DNA of 64,000 bases. It comes from an uncultured Rubritalea sp. (lineage in GTDB: Bacteria > Verrucomicrobiota > Verrucomicrobiia > Verrucomicrobiales > Akkermansiaceae). Both the position numbers and the translations under genes were made by a program. The notes under the pieces were generated by a model that was given only the letters and a program-made list of their open reading frames with translations, made no database searches and was not told the DNA's origin. The first letter of the stretch is position 1. Each line of letters opens with the position of its first letter. Of the stretch, positions 17,739 to 26,738 are shown piece by piece. The stretch is from NCBI GenBank assembly GCA_937132085.1, contig CAKZNV010000248.1, positions 1 through 64,000 of the forward strand, in the 5' to 3' direction.

Positions 17739-18980
17739 ATGTCAAGAGCACCAAAACAATCTAAAGCACACCCGTTTCCAGTTTCACACGAGCTAGAGGT
17801 CAGAATCGTATCCCTCTCAAACCAAGGTGATGGTGTCGCTAAAATAGACATTCCGGCTAAGAACATCAAACAATGGGTCATCTTCATCCCCTTCACTATT
17901 CCAGGTGAAGAAGTGCATATTAGAATCACCAGCAATAAGAAAAATTGTTCTCTTGCTGAATTAGTTGCAGTCAATAAGCCATCAGTCTTCAGAGTCGAGC
18001 CACGATGCTCCCTATTTACTGTCTGTGGTGGTTGCCAGTATCAGCACATGGATTATCAAATGCAACTGACTGAAAAGACTCAGCAAATTGAGCAATTACT
18101 ACAACGTCTCGCTGGAGTAGAGTTCGCAGTAAATGACACCGTCGCTTCACCTCGTGAGTATGCTTATCGCTCGAAACTAACTCCGCATTTCCATAAACCA
18201 TACAATGGGAAGATCTCCCAGATCGGATTCGTCAGCAAACTGAAGAGCCGCGACTATGTGGATGTCATCAATTGCCCAATCGCTGTCGATGAGATCAATG
18301 AAGCCCTGCCTGAAGTCCGTCAGCATGCTAAAGACTCAGCCAAGAGCTACAAAAAAGATCACACCATCCTCATGCGAGCTGCTGAAGGAAAAGTCACCAC
18401 CAATGAAAGCACAGTAATCAAAGAGACTGTGAATGAAGTAGATTTCCATTTCCTAGCAGGCGACTTTTTCCAGAACAATCCCTTCATTCTACCAGCCTTC
18501 GTAGACTATGCTAGTAAGCAAGCTAAGGGCGATAACTGCAACTACCTAGTCGACACCTACTGTGGATCTGGCTTGTTTGCACTGACATTGGCAAAAGATT
18601 TCAAACACGTCACAGGAGTAGAGATTTCTGAGACAGCGACTGACTGGGCTAAGCAAAATGCCAGACTCAATGGAATCGAAAATACAAGTTTCCTAGCAGC
18701 TAGCGCAGAAGCTATCTTCAAAAACATCGATCATCCTGCTGAAGAAACTACCGTTCTGATCGATCCACCTAGAGCTGGTTGTTCCTCAGATTTCAGAGAG
18801 CAACTGTTTAAATTTTCACCTAAGAAAGTAGTCTATGTCTCCTGTGATCCAGCGACTCAGATGCGTGACCTGACCTACTTTGTCGACCACGGCTACGACG
18901 TCTCAGACGTCCAACCATTCGACCTTTTCCCACAAACGAAACACCTAGAGTGTATCATTACTCTGGAGAAGAAATCGTAG
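17739..18980 (+). CDS. RNA (uracil-C5)-methyltransferase, RlmD/TrmA family
   Basis: A 413-residue SAM-dependent enzyme methylating C5 of uridine in RNA. The N-terminus has a TRAM-type domain. A cysteine cluster C90, C96 and C99 (CSLFTVCGGCQYQH) with a later NCPIA cysteine would bind the 4Fe-4S cluster known from RlmD. The SAM motif is DTYCGSGLFAL; the catalytic cysteine is in VSCDPATQMRD and the catalytic base in DPPRAGC. The cluster favours the 23S rRNA enzyme over TrmA, but the exact position is not provable here. Confidence 0.88.
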   Translation: MSRAPKQSKAHPFPVSHELEVRIVSLSNQGDGVAKIDIPAKNIKQWVIFIPFTIPGEEVHIRITSNKKNCSLAELVAVNKPSVFRVEPRCSLFTVCGGCQYQHMDYQMQLTEKTQQIEQLLQRLAGVEFAVNDTVASPREYAYRSKLTPHFHKPYNGKISQIGFVSKLKSRDYVDVINCPIAVDEINEALPEVRQHAKDSAKSYKKDHTILMRAAEGKVTTNESTVIKETVNEVDFHFLAGDFFQNNPFILPAFVDYASKQAKGDNCNYLVDTYCGSGLFALTLAKDFKHVTGVEISETATDWAKQNARLNGIENTSFLAASAEAIFKNIDHPAEETTVLIDPPRAGCSSDFREQLFKFSPKKVVYVSCDPATQMRDLTYFVDHGYDVSDVQPFDLFPQTKHLECIITLEKKS

Positions 18981-18993
18981 TTCTTGAATTCAG

Positions 18994-20274
18994 CTAAACA
19001 TCTACAGCTTTAGCCGCATAGACTTCTTCCACCACCTCGGCGATGATTTTGATACCGTCTCTCACCTTGTCTTCAGGCATTGTGTAGGTGACTCTGATAC
19101 ATTCTTGGGTGTGCTGCCATTCTTCTTCGAGACCGAAGAAGAAATAGTGCCCAGAAACAATCAATACACCTTTAGCTTTGAGTTTCTCATAGAGTTCCTG
19201 CGAGCTGATTGGTAGATCCTTAAACCACAACCAGAGGAACAGAGCCCCTTCACTGACATGATATCTGTAAGGAGTGTCCTCGTTAAAGTAGTCACTGATC
19301 CAGCCCTGAGCTTGCTTGGATTTCTCTAGATAGTATGGCTTCACCACATCGTTACTGAGTTTGAGAATTTCGCCAGATTCCATAAGTGGAAGCATCAGAG
19401 CCTGTCCAGTATTGTTGTTAGCGAGACCCACGATAGCACTCATAGAAGCAACAGCTGAAGCGATCTCTTCACTAGCCACCACAATACCTGTGCGAGTGCC
19501 AGGTAGACCAATTTTAGATAAACTTAGAGTCAGAATCACATTCTCATTCCACATCGGATTTGCGTCTGCAAAGAAAATGTTAGGGAATGGCGCTCCATAA
19601 GCATTATCGATAATGAAGGGGATGTTATGCTTCTCAGCTAGCTCAGCAAGTCGTCTGGTTTCGTTATCTGTTAGAACATTACCAGTCGGATTCGTAGGTC
19701 GAGACACACAGATAGCTGCGATATCGTCAGTGATTTCTAACGCATCAAAATCGACTCTGTATTTAAACTGATGATCACCGATCTCCTCAATGATGGGCTT
19801 GTAGGCTTTAAAGAAATCTTCACCGACCGATTGGCTACTGTAGCCAATATACTCAGGAACAATCGGTAATAGGATTTTTTTACGTCTACCATCTGACATA
19901 CGCCCAGCTAGAGCATTGAAGAGGAAGAAGAACGCAGTCTGTCCACCACTAGTGATAGCGATGTTCTTCTCAGTCACATCCCAGCCAAAATTCTCGCTAA
20001 GCATTTTCGCTAGCGCCTTGATGAAGTGAGGATTACCTTTTGGTGGATCGTAGTTTCCGACCATGCGCTCAAAGGAGTCGCCATCGTCCATGATCTCTTG
20101 AAATCTCTGTCTCCATAGAGCATCGACCTCTGGAATATGTGCTGGCTGGCCACCACCTAACATCTTAATGTCTGGCCCACCCGTAGTAAGGGCATCACCA
20201 AGATCTCTCATTAGTTCTTCGATGCCACTACCCTTACAGAGGCGGTCGCCAAATCTTGAAAATTCTGTGTTCAT
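18994..20274 (-). CDS. avtA: Valine--pyruvate aminotransferase
   Basis: A 426-residue PLP enzyme of the AvtA family, exchanging amino groups between valine and pyruvate (alanine synthesis). The whole sequence follows E. coli AvtA: SGIEELMRDLGDAL, MLGGGQPAHIPEV, TSGGQTAFFFLFNALAGR, SRPTNPTGNVLTD, and the PLP lysine in SLSKIGLPGTRTG. The C-terminal FLWLWFKDLPISSQELYEKLK and GHYFFFGLE stretches are typical. Length normal. Monocistronic and convergent with the RNA methyltransferase gene, 13 bases apart. Confidence 0.92.
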   Translation of the reverse strand: MNTEFSRFGDRLCKGSGIEELMRDLGDALTTGGPDIKMLGGGQPAHIPEVDALWRQRFQEIMDDGDSFERMVGNYDPPKGNPHFIKALAKMLSENFGWDVTEKNIAITSGGQTAFFFLFNALAGRMSDGRRKKILLPIVPEYIGYSSQSVGEDFFKAYKPIIEEIGDHQFKYRVDFDALEITDDIAAICVSRPTNPTGNVLTDNETRRLAELAEKHNIPFIIDNAYGAPFPNIFFADANPMWNENVILTLSLSKIGLPGTRTGIVVASEEIASAVASMSAIVGLANNNTGQALMLPLMESGEILKLSNDVVKPYYLEKSKQAQGWISDYFNEDTPYRYHVSEGALFLWLWFKDLPISSQELYEKLKAKGVLIVSGHYFFFGLEEEWQHTQECIRVTYTMPEDKVRDGIKIIAEVVEEVYAAKAVDV

Positions 20275-20320
20275 AATACTTTAAAAGCGTAGTGGGAGGA
20301 CTGAAAAACGTGAGATTTTG

Positions 20321-20364
20321 TTAAAAAATAAAAACCTCAGCTGAGCAAAAGCCAACTGAGGTTT
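20321..20364 (-). terminator. Intrinsic terminator after the SH3 lipoprotein gene
   Basis: AAACCTCAG (20332-20340) pairs perfectly with CTGAGGTTT (20356-20364) around a 15-base loop, and on the minus strand is followed by T-rich sequence. It lies 18 bases past the stop. Confidence 0.85.
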
Positions 20365-20381
20365 ATGATAGAAAAAGTTGA

Positions 20382-21107
20382 CTATTCAGGTAATCCTGGA
20401 ACCTCAGGATCAGGTGCTGGACCAGTAGGTTCTGCAGGCAGAGCTGGTGTGTCAGGCAGAGCAGGCGCTGCTGGCTCCACTAGTTTAGGAATAGCTGGAA
20501 CTGGAGTCGGATCTGGATCGATCAACACAGGATCTGTGATAGAAGGAACCGGAGTTGGAGGAACGATCGGAGATGGATCTGGAGTTCCTAGACCTTTGAT
20601 CTCAGGCTCTGGAGCTACATCTGGAACGAGTGGAGTTTCGTTAGCACCTACCTGAGTCACGCCTGCACCGAGTGGGCCTGCACCAGAAAGATAACCTTGT
20701 GAAACAACCATGACGCTCGAAACATATCCAGTCTCACCAGATTGAGTAACTACTTTAACAAAATCTTTTTCACCACCAACAACTCTGAGAGTGTCGCCTA
20801 CTTTCAGCACTCTGCTATAGCGATCACCCGGCTTAGGCACACTCTTAAATAAAGCAGTGTTAGAAATAGCAACTTCTACTACATCACCATTCTTGAATCC
20901 ATGCTCATTTGTGTTAGCTCCTTGTCCAGGAGCATTGAGTGGATCATTAGGATCAAAATTAGATCTTGTGCTAGCTACGCGTGTGCCAGGAGCATCAAGT
21001 GGGTTGTAGCTGCCGTTAGTGATAGGGCGTTGCAGCTTGTCTAGTGCTCCACAGCTAGAAAAAGCCACAGCAACACCGATGATAGGAAGATTTTTTATGA
21101 ATTTCAT
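20382..21107 (-). CDS. SH3-domain lipoprotein with Pro-rich tail
   Basis: A 241-residue lipoprotein. The signal peptide ends with Phe-Ser-Ser-Cys (C19). After a linker, residues about 72-132 form a bacterial SH3-like domain (GDVVEVAISNTALFKSVP, RVLKVGDTLRVVGGEKDFVKV, GETGYVSSVMV). The C-terminal 90 residues are a Pro/Asp/Val/Ala-rich low-complexity tail likely to span periplasm or bind the wall. Such proteins usually contact peptidoglycan. Clearly coding on this strand: the glycine/serine-rich frame on the other strand is a mirror of the proline tail. Confidence 0.75.
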   Translation of the reverse strand: MKFIKNLPIIGVAVAFSSCGALDKLQRPITNGSYNPLDAPGTRVASTRSNFDPNDPLNAPGQGANTNEHGFKNGDVVEVAISNTALFKSVPKPGDRYSRVLKVGDTLRVVGGEKDFVKVVTQSGETGYVSSVMVVSQGYLSGAGPLGAGVTQVGANETPLVPDVAPEPEIKGLGTPDPSPIVPPTPVPSITDPVLIDPDPTPVPAIPKLVEPAAPALPDTPALPAEPTGPAPDPEVPGLPE

Positions 21108-21152
21108 CTCAAGATTTATGTTATAAAATCAACGACTTGTCAACGAATGTTG

Positions 21153-22028
21153 CTAGATTGAGCCTAAAAACTCTTCTAAACCAACATGCCAATGCCTAAT
21201 TGATAGACCGAATTCTTCCTTAAGACGCCTCGGTCTCATAGCAGTATGCTTTGGTCTGAGCTCTCTAAAAAAGTGTGCCTCAGCTAGATATTGCCTCTCT
21301 AGAACTTCCTGTTGATTCGATATCAAACCTAGTTTAAGCGCCGTCTCTAGGACTTTCTCTCCATAGCTATACCAACTCTCAGGATCAGCATCACAGCAAA
21401 GATGCACTACTCCTGATAGAGATTTTGAGTCAACTTTATCAATTAGTTGTAAAATACCTTGAGCCAGATCATCAGCATAATTGGGGATCGAATATTTATC
21501 TCCAATGCAGGGTTTCTTAGCCCCGTTTTTAGCACAGGCAACCACTTGGTCTACAAATGATTCTCTTCCCCTGCCAAATATCCAGCTCACTCTTGCCACT
21601 ATAGCGGAACCTCCCACAGCGATGACTCGATTCTCACTTTCTAGTTTAGTCTTACCATAAACATTCACTGGCTGTGCATCCATAGACTCATCACAAAGCC
21701 TATCTTCTTCTCCTGAAAAAACATAGTCCGTGCTAATATGAATAAATCTCGCACCTTTCTTTTTAGCGTGTTCTGCCATCACTGCCGGAGCTTCAACATT
21801 GACGAGTTCGGACAGTTCAGGTTCATCTAAGCATCCTTCTAATGAAGTCATCGCAGCGGCATTAACTATCACATCATAATCCGTCTTATCAAGAAATTGG
21901 CTAATAGCAGAGGTATTAGAAAGATCTAACAATGCTCTCCCTACAGGAATGATGTCAGCATGTTCGCCAATAACTCGACAACATGCCTCACCTAATAACC
22001 CCTGTGGACCAAATACTATAATTTTCAT
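21153..22028 (-). CDS. dTDP-4-dehydrorhamnose reductase-like SDR protein
   Basis: A 291-residue NAD(P)-binding protein of the RmlD family. From the ATG at 22026-22028 it begins MKIIVFGPQGLLGEACC, the glycine-rich nucleotide site; an ATG 14 codons upstream would give an unnatural lead. The substrate region has STDYVFSGEED and the catalytic tyrosine-lysine pair in YGKTKLESE, with RVSWIFGRGRESFV following. It would form dTDP-L-rhamnose for surface polysaccharide. The family also contains MAT2B-like proteins; no other rml genes are in the window, so the sugar is unproved. Confidence 0.8.
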   Translation of the reverse strand: MKIIVFGPQGLLGEACCRVIGEHADIIPVGRALLDLSNTSAISQFLDKTDYDVIVNAAAMTSLEGCLDEPELSELVNVEAPAVMAEHAKKKGARFIHISTDYVFSGEEDRLCDESMDAQPVNVYGKTKLESENRVIAVGGSAIVARVSWIFGRGRESFVDQVVACAKNGAKKPCIGDKYSIPNYADDLAQGILQLIDKVDSKSLSGVVHLCCDADPESWYSYGEKVLETALKLGLISNQQEVLERQYLAEAHFFRELRPKHTAMRPRRLKEEFGLSIRHWHVGLEEFLGSI

Positions 22029-22109
22029 CGTGAATAAAAAAATGTCATCATGTGAAGCACATGATGACATCGTCTTAAAGTTTATAAATTGATTGGATCG
22101 ATTGACTAA

Positions 22110-22445
22110 TTAAACAATATACATGTTGTCACCTAGCTCGTCACCTAAGTAACTAGTAGTCGCATCACCTTCAGGCACACCAGCATTTCTGATGCCGTCA
22201 AGTGTCTTACGACTTCCACGTTTTGTCTGTGGGCCAGCTACTTTTTTCTTCACAGCTCCTACTACAGTCGGTGTGATGGCTAGCATACCGAGACATGCTA
22301 GTGAGAAAGCAACTGGACGTCTTGCGCCACGGTGCATCATATCACCTAACATAATTCCAGCTGCTACGCCCAATACTGATGGTGCTGCTGCTGATGATTT
22401 TGCTACCCAGTTTTTCTTACTTGCTTCCTTCTGTCCGTATTCCAT
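22110..22445 (-). CDS. Small hypothetical membrane protein
   Basis: A 111-residue protein starting at the ATG at 22443-22445; an upstream frame extends the same reading but with an unusual lead. Two hydrophobic Gly/Ala-rich segments (about 20-32 and 43-66) suggest a membrane protein, flanked by basic stretches. The C-terminus is acidic (GDELGDNMYIV). No family recognised. It is 82 bases upstream of the reductase gene on the same strand and divergent from manC. Confidence 0.5.
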   Translation of the reverse strand: MEYGQKEASKKNWVAKSSAAAPSVLGVAAGIMLGDMMHRGARRPVAFSLACLGMLAITPTVVGAVKKKVAGPQTKRGSRKTLDGIRNAGVPEGDATTSYLGDELGDNMYIV

Positions 22446-22538
22446 GCAGGTAGTAAAACGTATTTCTTGAAATAAAAAAACCAAATTCTTCAACTTTTAT
22501 TACTTTATCTCGACATAATTTCTGCGCATCCTCCAACC

Positions 22539-23612
22539 ATGACAAATACCTACGCACTGATCTTAGCTGGAGGAAGCGGAACTCGTTTCTGGCCACTCTC
22601 AAGAGATGCTCGCCCTAAACAACTTCTGGATCTTTTCGATGACACCACTCTACTCAACCAAACTATTGATCGCCTTACTGGCTTGATCCCTAAAGAGAAT
22701 ATTCTCATTCTCACCAACCAGCTACAGGAAGAAGCAGTCCGCGAAGTAGCGTCTGAACTCCCTGCAGAAAACATTTTCGCTGAACCAGCCAAGCGTGACA
22801 CAGCTCCAGCTGTAGCTCTCGGAGCAGCACTCATCGCAGCCAGAGACCCTGAAGCAACTATGGTCGTGCTCCCTGCTGACCAGCTTATCCAAGCAGTCGA
22901 TTCCTTCCACAGCATCATCGCTGATGCCATTTCTGCAGCTACCTTCTCAGAAGCTCTCGTCACCATCGGCATCAAGCCAACCTGGGCATGCCCATCCTAC
23001 GGCTATGTAGAGAGAGGCCAGAAAGCCACAATTACAGGAACTAATCTCACCAACCCAGCTCACGAAGTCGTCCGATTCCGTGAAAAACCAGATGCAGCAC
23101 TAGCTGAACAGTTCATCAAACAAGGAAACTTCGCATGGAACGCAGGCATGTTTATCTGGTCCATCCCGACCGTCCTAAAAGAACTCACTGCCCACACACC
23201 GCAGCTAGCAGACTTTATGCATGAAATCATGAACTCTAGTGACATCAAGGCCACTGTGGCGGCCCAGTTCCCCGACCTCACTCCTATCTCTATCGACTAC
23301 GCTCTGATGGAAAAAGCCAGCCGAGTGTTGAACATCGAGGCTACCTTCGACTGGGACGATGTCGGATCATGGCTCTCAGTATCTAAATACATCAAGCAAG
23401 AAGCGAATGGCAACACCACCAACTCACCGCTAGTCCAGATAGATAGTCAGAATAACATTGTTTTCACTAAATCAAAGGACACACAAGTCGCTCTATTAGG
23501 AGTGGACGACCTCATCATTGTCCAAACTGAAGACTCTATACTAGTGGCAAACCGCCATCAAGCAGATGACATCAAGAAACTCGTCAACGCACTACCTGAC
23601 CATTTAAAATAA
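22539..23612 (+). CDS. manC: Mannose-1-phosphate guanylyltransferase
   Basis: A 357-residue nucleotidyltransferase making GDP-mannose from GTP and mannose-1-phosphate for polysaccharides. It has the signature LAGGSGTRFWPLSRDARPKQL, VVLPADQLI, and FVEK-type substrate site FREKPDA, with NAGMFIWS and the late FDWDDVGSW motif. It lacks the C-terminal phosphomannose isomerase domain seen in the bifunctional enzyme. It precedes rsmB by 6 bases, so co-transcription is probable. Confidence 0.92.
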   Translation: MTNTYALILAGGSGTRFWPLSRDARPKQLLDLFDDTTLLNQTIDRLTGLIPKENILILTNQLQEEAVREVASELPAENIFAEPAKRDTAPAVALGAALIAARDPEATMVVLPADQLIQAVDSFHSIIADAISAATFSEALVTIGIKPTWACPSYGYVERGQKATITGTNLTNPAHEVVRFREKPDAALAEQFIKQGNFAWNAGMFIWSIPTVLKELTAHTPQLADFMHEIMNSSDIKATVAAQFPDLTPISIDYALMEKASRVLNIEATFDWDDVGSWLSVSKYIKQEANGNTTNSPLVQIDSQNNIVFTKSKDTQVALLGVDDLIIVQTEDSILVANRHQADDIKKLVNALPDHLK

Positions 23613-23618
23613 ATCACC

Positions 23619-24860
23619 GTGGCATTTAATATAAGAACACATGCAGCTGACGCTCTGTTAGACTGGCAACAAGGCAGAGACTACGCAGATAGCTTAGTAA
23701 ATCGTTACGCTAAAGATCACGAGATTTCCTCAGAAGATCGAAATCTACTGAACGCCATCGTCATCGGTGTTATCAGAAATCAGAGTATCTTAGATCACTA
23801 CATTTCTATACTCAGAGAAGGAAAAATCGACAGCGAAGTGCGCACAGTTCTTCGTGTAGGTTTGTTCCAAGTCCTCTTCATGGGGATTCCAGATCATGCT
23901 TCGGTCAATGAAACTGTCGAGAGTGTTAGAAAAGGTGTTAGAGGACTAGTTAACGCTTGCCTCAGACGCTGCCTCAGAGAAAAAGAAGCACTTTTAGAGC
24001 TACAAAAGACACTACCTCTACAGGTTCGCTACTCTCACCCTAAATGGCTAGTCCAGCGCTGGAGTGAAAAATTCACAGCTGATCAAGTAGAGTCTCTGTT
24101 AGAGTGGAATCAACAACCATCCATCACAACACTAAGACTCAACCCTCTCATGCCAGTGGCTCAAGAGGTAGTGGAAGCCTCACAGAGAATCACACCACTG
24201 GAAGGTCACGCTGGATTTTACACTATTTCTGGTTTACCTCCTCAGCAATGGATGGATGATGGTCTCATCTACATCCAAGACCCAGCTACTCAACATGCAG
24301 CTAATCTGTTAGAAGCCAAAGCTGGCGAAATAATCCTCGATGCCTGCGCTGCTCCTGGCGGAAAAGCCACTCAGATCGGCGCAGCTATGAACAATGAAGG
24401 AACTCTACTTTGCACGGATTCTAATGCTAAGCGCCTTCCTAGACTGATTGAGAATCTCGACAATTTAGGAATCAGCATCGCTGAAACAGAAGTTCATGAT
24501 TGGTCAGAGCCTGCACCTGAAAAGTGGCACAACCACTTTGATGGAATTCTACTAGACGTCCCCTGCTCTAATACAGGAGTGCTCCGCAAGCGGATCGATG
24601 CTCGCTGGCGTATTACTCCAGAGAATTTTGAACAACTTCGCGAACTGCAGCTAAGCATTCTTGAGAACGCTCTCTGCTGTCTCAAATCAGGCGGCAGAAT
24701 AGTATACTCCACCTGCTCTATCGATGACGAAGAGAACTGCGACCTCGTTCAAGAATTCCTCACAAAACACCCTGAACTCAGCCTTAAGAACGAAAAGAAA
24801 GTCTTTCCTTTCGAGCAACAAACAGACGGAGCGTATGTCGCTTTATTAGTAAAACCCTAG
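23619..24860 (+). CDS. rsmB: 16S rRNA m5C967 methyltransferase
   Basis: A 413-residue SAM-dependent methyltransferase that modifies C967 of 16S rRNA. An N-terminal NusB-like helical RNA-binding domain (about 1-130) precedes the Rossmann domain. The SAM site is LDACAAPGGKATQIGA; the two cysteines of the m5C mechanism are in LDVPCSNTGV and YSTCSIDDEEN. It starts with GTG at 23619, six bases after manC; no ATG is suitable. The end lies within a two-way terminator. Confidence 0.92.
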   Translation: MAFNIRTHAADALLDWQQGRDYADSLVNRYAKDHEISSEDRNLLNAIVIGVIRNQSILDHYISILREGKIDSEVRTVLRVGLFQVLFMGIPDHASVNETVESVRKGVRGLVNACLRRCLREKEALLELQKTLPLQVRYSHPKWLVQRWSEKFTADQVESLLEWNQQPSITTLRLNPLMPVAQEVVEASQRITPLEGHAGFYTISGLPPQQWMDDGLIYIQDPATQHAANLLEAKAGEIILDACAAPGGKATQIGAAMNNEGTLLCTDSNAKRLPRLIENLDNLGISIAETEVHDWSEPAPEKWHNHFDGILLDVPCSNTGVLRKRIDARWRITPENFEQLRELQLSILENALCCLKSGGRIVYSTCSIDDEENCDLVQEFLTKHPELSLKNEKKVFPFEQQTDGAYVALLVKP

Positions 24861-24865
24861 GCAAC

Positions 24866-24932
24866 TTAAAAAACGAAGCGATTAGCAAGGAGTCCACCTC
24901 CTCGTTAATCGCTTTAAATCCTACGTTTTTTA
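24866..24932. terminator. Bidirectional terminator between rsmB and the AraC-type gene
   Basis: AAGCGATTA (24876-24884) pairs with TAATCGCTT (24906-24914), with an inner AGGAG/CTCCT stem. Poly-A to the left and a six-T run to the right (about 24926-24931) let it stop transcription in both directions. Confidence 0.85.
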
Positions 24933-24935
24933 TAA

Positions 24936-25667
24936 TTAAGATTTCGATGCGTTTCGAAAGTCTTTCGGAGTAGAGCCAGTTGTCTGCTTAAACTGTCTAG
25001 TAAATGCCGACTGGTCTGAGTATCCACAGTCTAGAGCAATATTCGCAATAGCTTCCCTGCTCGACTTAAGCAAATTACACGCTTTCTCGATCCTTGTCTG
25101 TGTGATCAACTGACCTGCAGATATATTATAAAGCCCACGAATTCTCTGATCGAGTTGGTAAACAGAGAGATCTACCATTTCAGCTAAATCTGGTAACCTT
25201 AGAGGCTGGTCAACATTACGACGAACGTAATCTAATACTTCCTGGACTGGAGCTAAACTCTCCTTCTTTTCAGTTGGAGCATGAATATCTTTAGAGATAC
25301 CTACTAGACCTAAAACCCTACCGTCTTTAGCGATAATTGGCTCTTTATAGGTGAGGCACCAGCCTTGCTTACCATTTGGATAAAGATGTAGCTCTAGTCG
25401 TCCAGTAATTCCTATTCCAGTTTTCAGAATAGATCTGTCTTGCTGAATATAACCCTCACCCATCGGTCCAGGGTAGAGTTCATCTACTCTTTTACCGATA
25501 ATATCCTCCTTGCCAGAAAGACTCAGTCTTTTGACCAATGTCGTATTAACATTAATATACCTACCTTTATCATCCTTTACGAAGTAAACGATGTCTGGAA
25601 CATGATTGAAAAGCTGCATCCCCATAATTGGGCGATCTAAGCTTTTGTAAAACTCTGAACTGATCAT
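24936..25667 (-). CDS. PAS-domain AraC-type transcriptional regulator
   Basis: A 243-residue one-component regulator. Residues about 15-130 form a PAS domain (MQLFNHVPDIVYFVKDDKGRYINVN, VGISKDIHAP), which may bind a small ligand or a cofactor. Residues about 140-240 are an AraC-type double helix-turn-helix (RIEKACNLLKSSREAIANIALDCGYSDQSAFTRQFKQTTG). It is divergent from the hydroxyproline epimerase gene across only 77 bases, so control of the catabolic genes is likely; the site cannot be seen. Confidence 0.82.
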   Translation of the reverse strand: MISSEFYKSLDRPIMGMQLFNHVPDIVYFVKDDKGRYINVNTTLVKRLSLSGKEDIIGKRVDELYPGPMGEGYIQQDRSILKTGIGITGRLELHLYPNGKQGWCLTYKEPIIAKDGRVLGLVGISKDIHAPTEKKESLAPVQEVLDYVRRNVDQPLRLPDLAEMVDLSVYQLDQRIRGLYNISAGQLITQTRIEKACNLLKSSREAIANIALDCGYSDQSAFTRQFKQTTGSTPKDFRNASKS

Positions 25668-25744
25668 ATTGGTTATCTGTGCGGATTATGTGGGATTTTC
25701 TTCTCTTAAATACTAGATCCTATCTGCTATATTTCACCAACTTT

Positions 25745-26701
25745 ATGAGTAAGGCAACAACATTTCTTAAAATTATAGATTCGCACACTGGTGGTGAACC
25801 AACTCGTGTAATCGTAAAGGGTTGCCCAGATCTAGGAATTGGAACATCGGCACAAAAAATACAGACCCTAAGAGAGAACTATGACTGGATCCGCACTGCA
25901 ACGCTACTTGAGCCTCGCGGATTTGAAGCCATGGTTGGCGCTATTCTGACTGAACCTCACTCAGAGGATTGTGTCGCAGGTGTCATCTTCTTCAACAATA
26001 GCGGCTACTTAAACATGTGCATCCACGGCACCATCGGACTAGCTGCAACCCTCAAACACATGGGCGTCATCAATAGCGGATCGCACAAAATTGACACTCC
26101 CGTTGGTATCGTTACTATTCACCTAAACGACGATGACAGCATCTCAGTGGATAATGTGGCCTCATACAGATATAAATCTGAAATCTCCGTAGAAGTGCCC
26201 AACTACGGCACTATTACTGGAGACATCGCTTGGGGCGGAAACTGGTTCTTCCTCATCGACAACCAAGGCCCAAAAGTCATCCCTGAGAACATTGCCGCTC
26301 TGACCGACTTCACTCAAGCCGTGATGGCTGCCCTCTTAGAACAGGGCATCACTGGCGAAGATGGTGGAGAAATAGACCATATCGAAGTATTCGGCCCCGC
26401 AGCAGATGACCACTCTGACAGCAGAAATTTCGTCATGTGCCCAGGTGGAGAATTCGATCGCTCCCCATGTGGAACTGGCACATCCGCTAAGCTTGCCAGC
26501 CTCTATGACTCAGGCAAACTGGCTGCCGGCGACACTTGGCGCCAATCCAGCATTATTAACACAATCTTTACAGGCGAAGTCACTCCAACAGGAGAAGCAA
26601 ACCAAGTCATCCCTACTGTCACTGGCTCAGCCTGGATCAACGGTGAAACAACCGTCATCATCAATCCAGATGACCCATTTGCCTTCGGCATCCATTACTA
26701 A
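25745..26701 (+). CDS. 4-hydroxyproline 2-epimerase, proline racemase family
   Basis: A 318-residue PLP-independent epimerase. The ATG at 25745 gives the conserved N-terminus (MSKATTFLKIIDSHTGGEPTRV); an upstream ATG at 25679 adds 22 odd residues. Both catalytic cysteines are present, C92 in LNMCIHGTIG and C242 in DRSPCGTGTS, so it is an epimerase and not the one-cysteine trans-3-hydroxyproline dehydratase. The residue after Cys92 is Ile where Gly is common. It would turn trans-4-hydroxy-L-proline into cis-4-hydroxy-D-proline, and the next gene suits that pathway. Confidence 0.85.
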   Translation: MSKATTFLKIIDSHTGGEPTRVIVKGCPDLGIGTSAQKIQTLRENYDWIRTATLLEPRGFEAMVGAILTEPHSEDCVAGVIFFNNSGYLNMCIHGTIGLAATLKHMGVINSGSHKIDTPVGIVTIHLNDDDSISVDNVASYRYKSEISVEVPNYGTITGDIAWGGNWFFLIDNQGPKVIPENIAALTDFTQAVMAALLEQGITGEDGGEIDHIEVFGPAADDHSDSRNFVMCPGGEFDRSPCGTGTSAKLASLYDSGKLAAGDTWRQSSIINTIFTGEVTPTGEANQVIPTVTGSAWINGETTVIINPDDPFAFGIHY

Positions 26702-26713
26702 TCATTCTTCAAA

Positions 26714-26737
26714 CCAAACTACTAACCAAACTACTAA
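26714..26737 (+). repeat. Exact 12-base tandem duplication in a leader
   Basis: CCAAACTACTAA occurs twice, ending just before the start codon of the deaminase-like gene at 26739. It makes an A/C-rich leader with no Shine-Dalgarno sequence. Confidence 0.75.
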
Positions 26738-26738
26738 C

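Noticed and set aside
20365..20655. Gly/Ser-rich collagen-like frame on the plus strand
   Set aside because: It is the antisense image of the Pro/Val-rich tail of the SH3 lipoprotein, whose lipobox and SH3 domain show the minus strand is the coding one.
26406..26738. Long N-terminal extension of the deaminase-like protein
   Set aside because: This part is inside the epimerase gene in another frame; the DapA family start matches the ATG at 26739.
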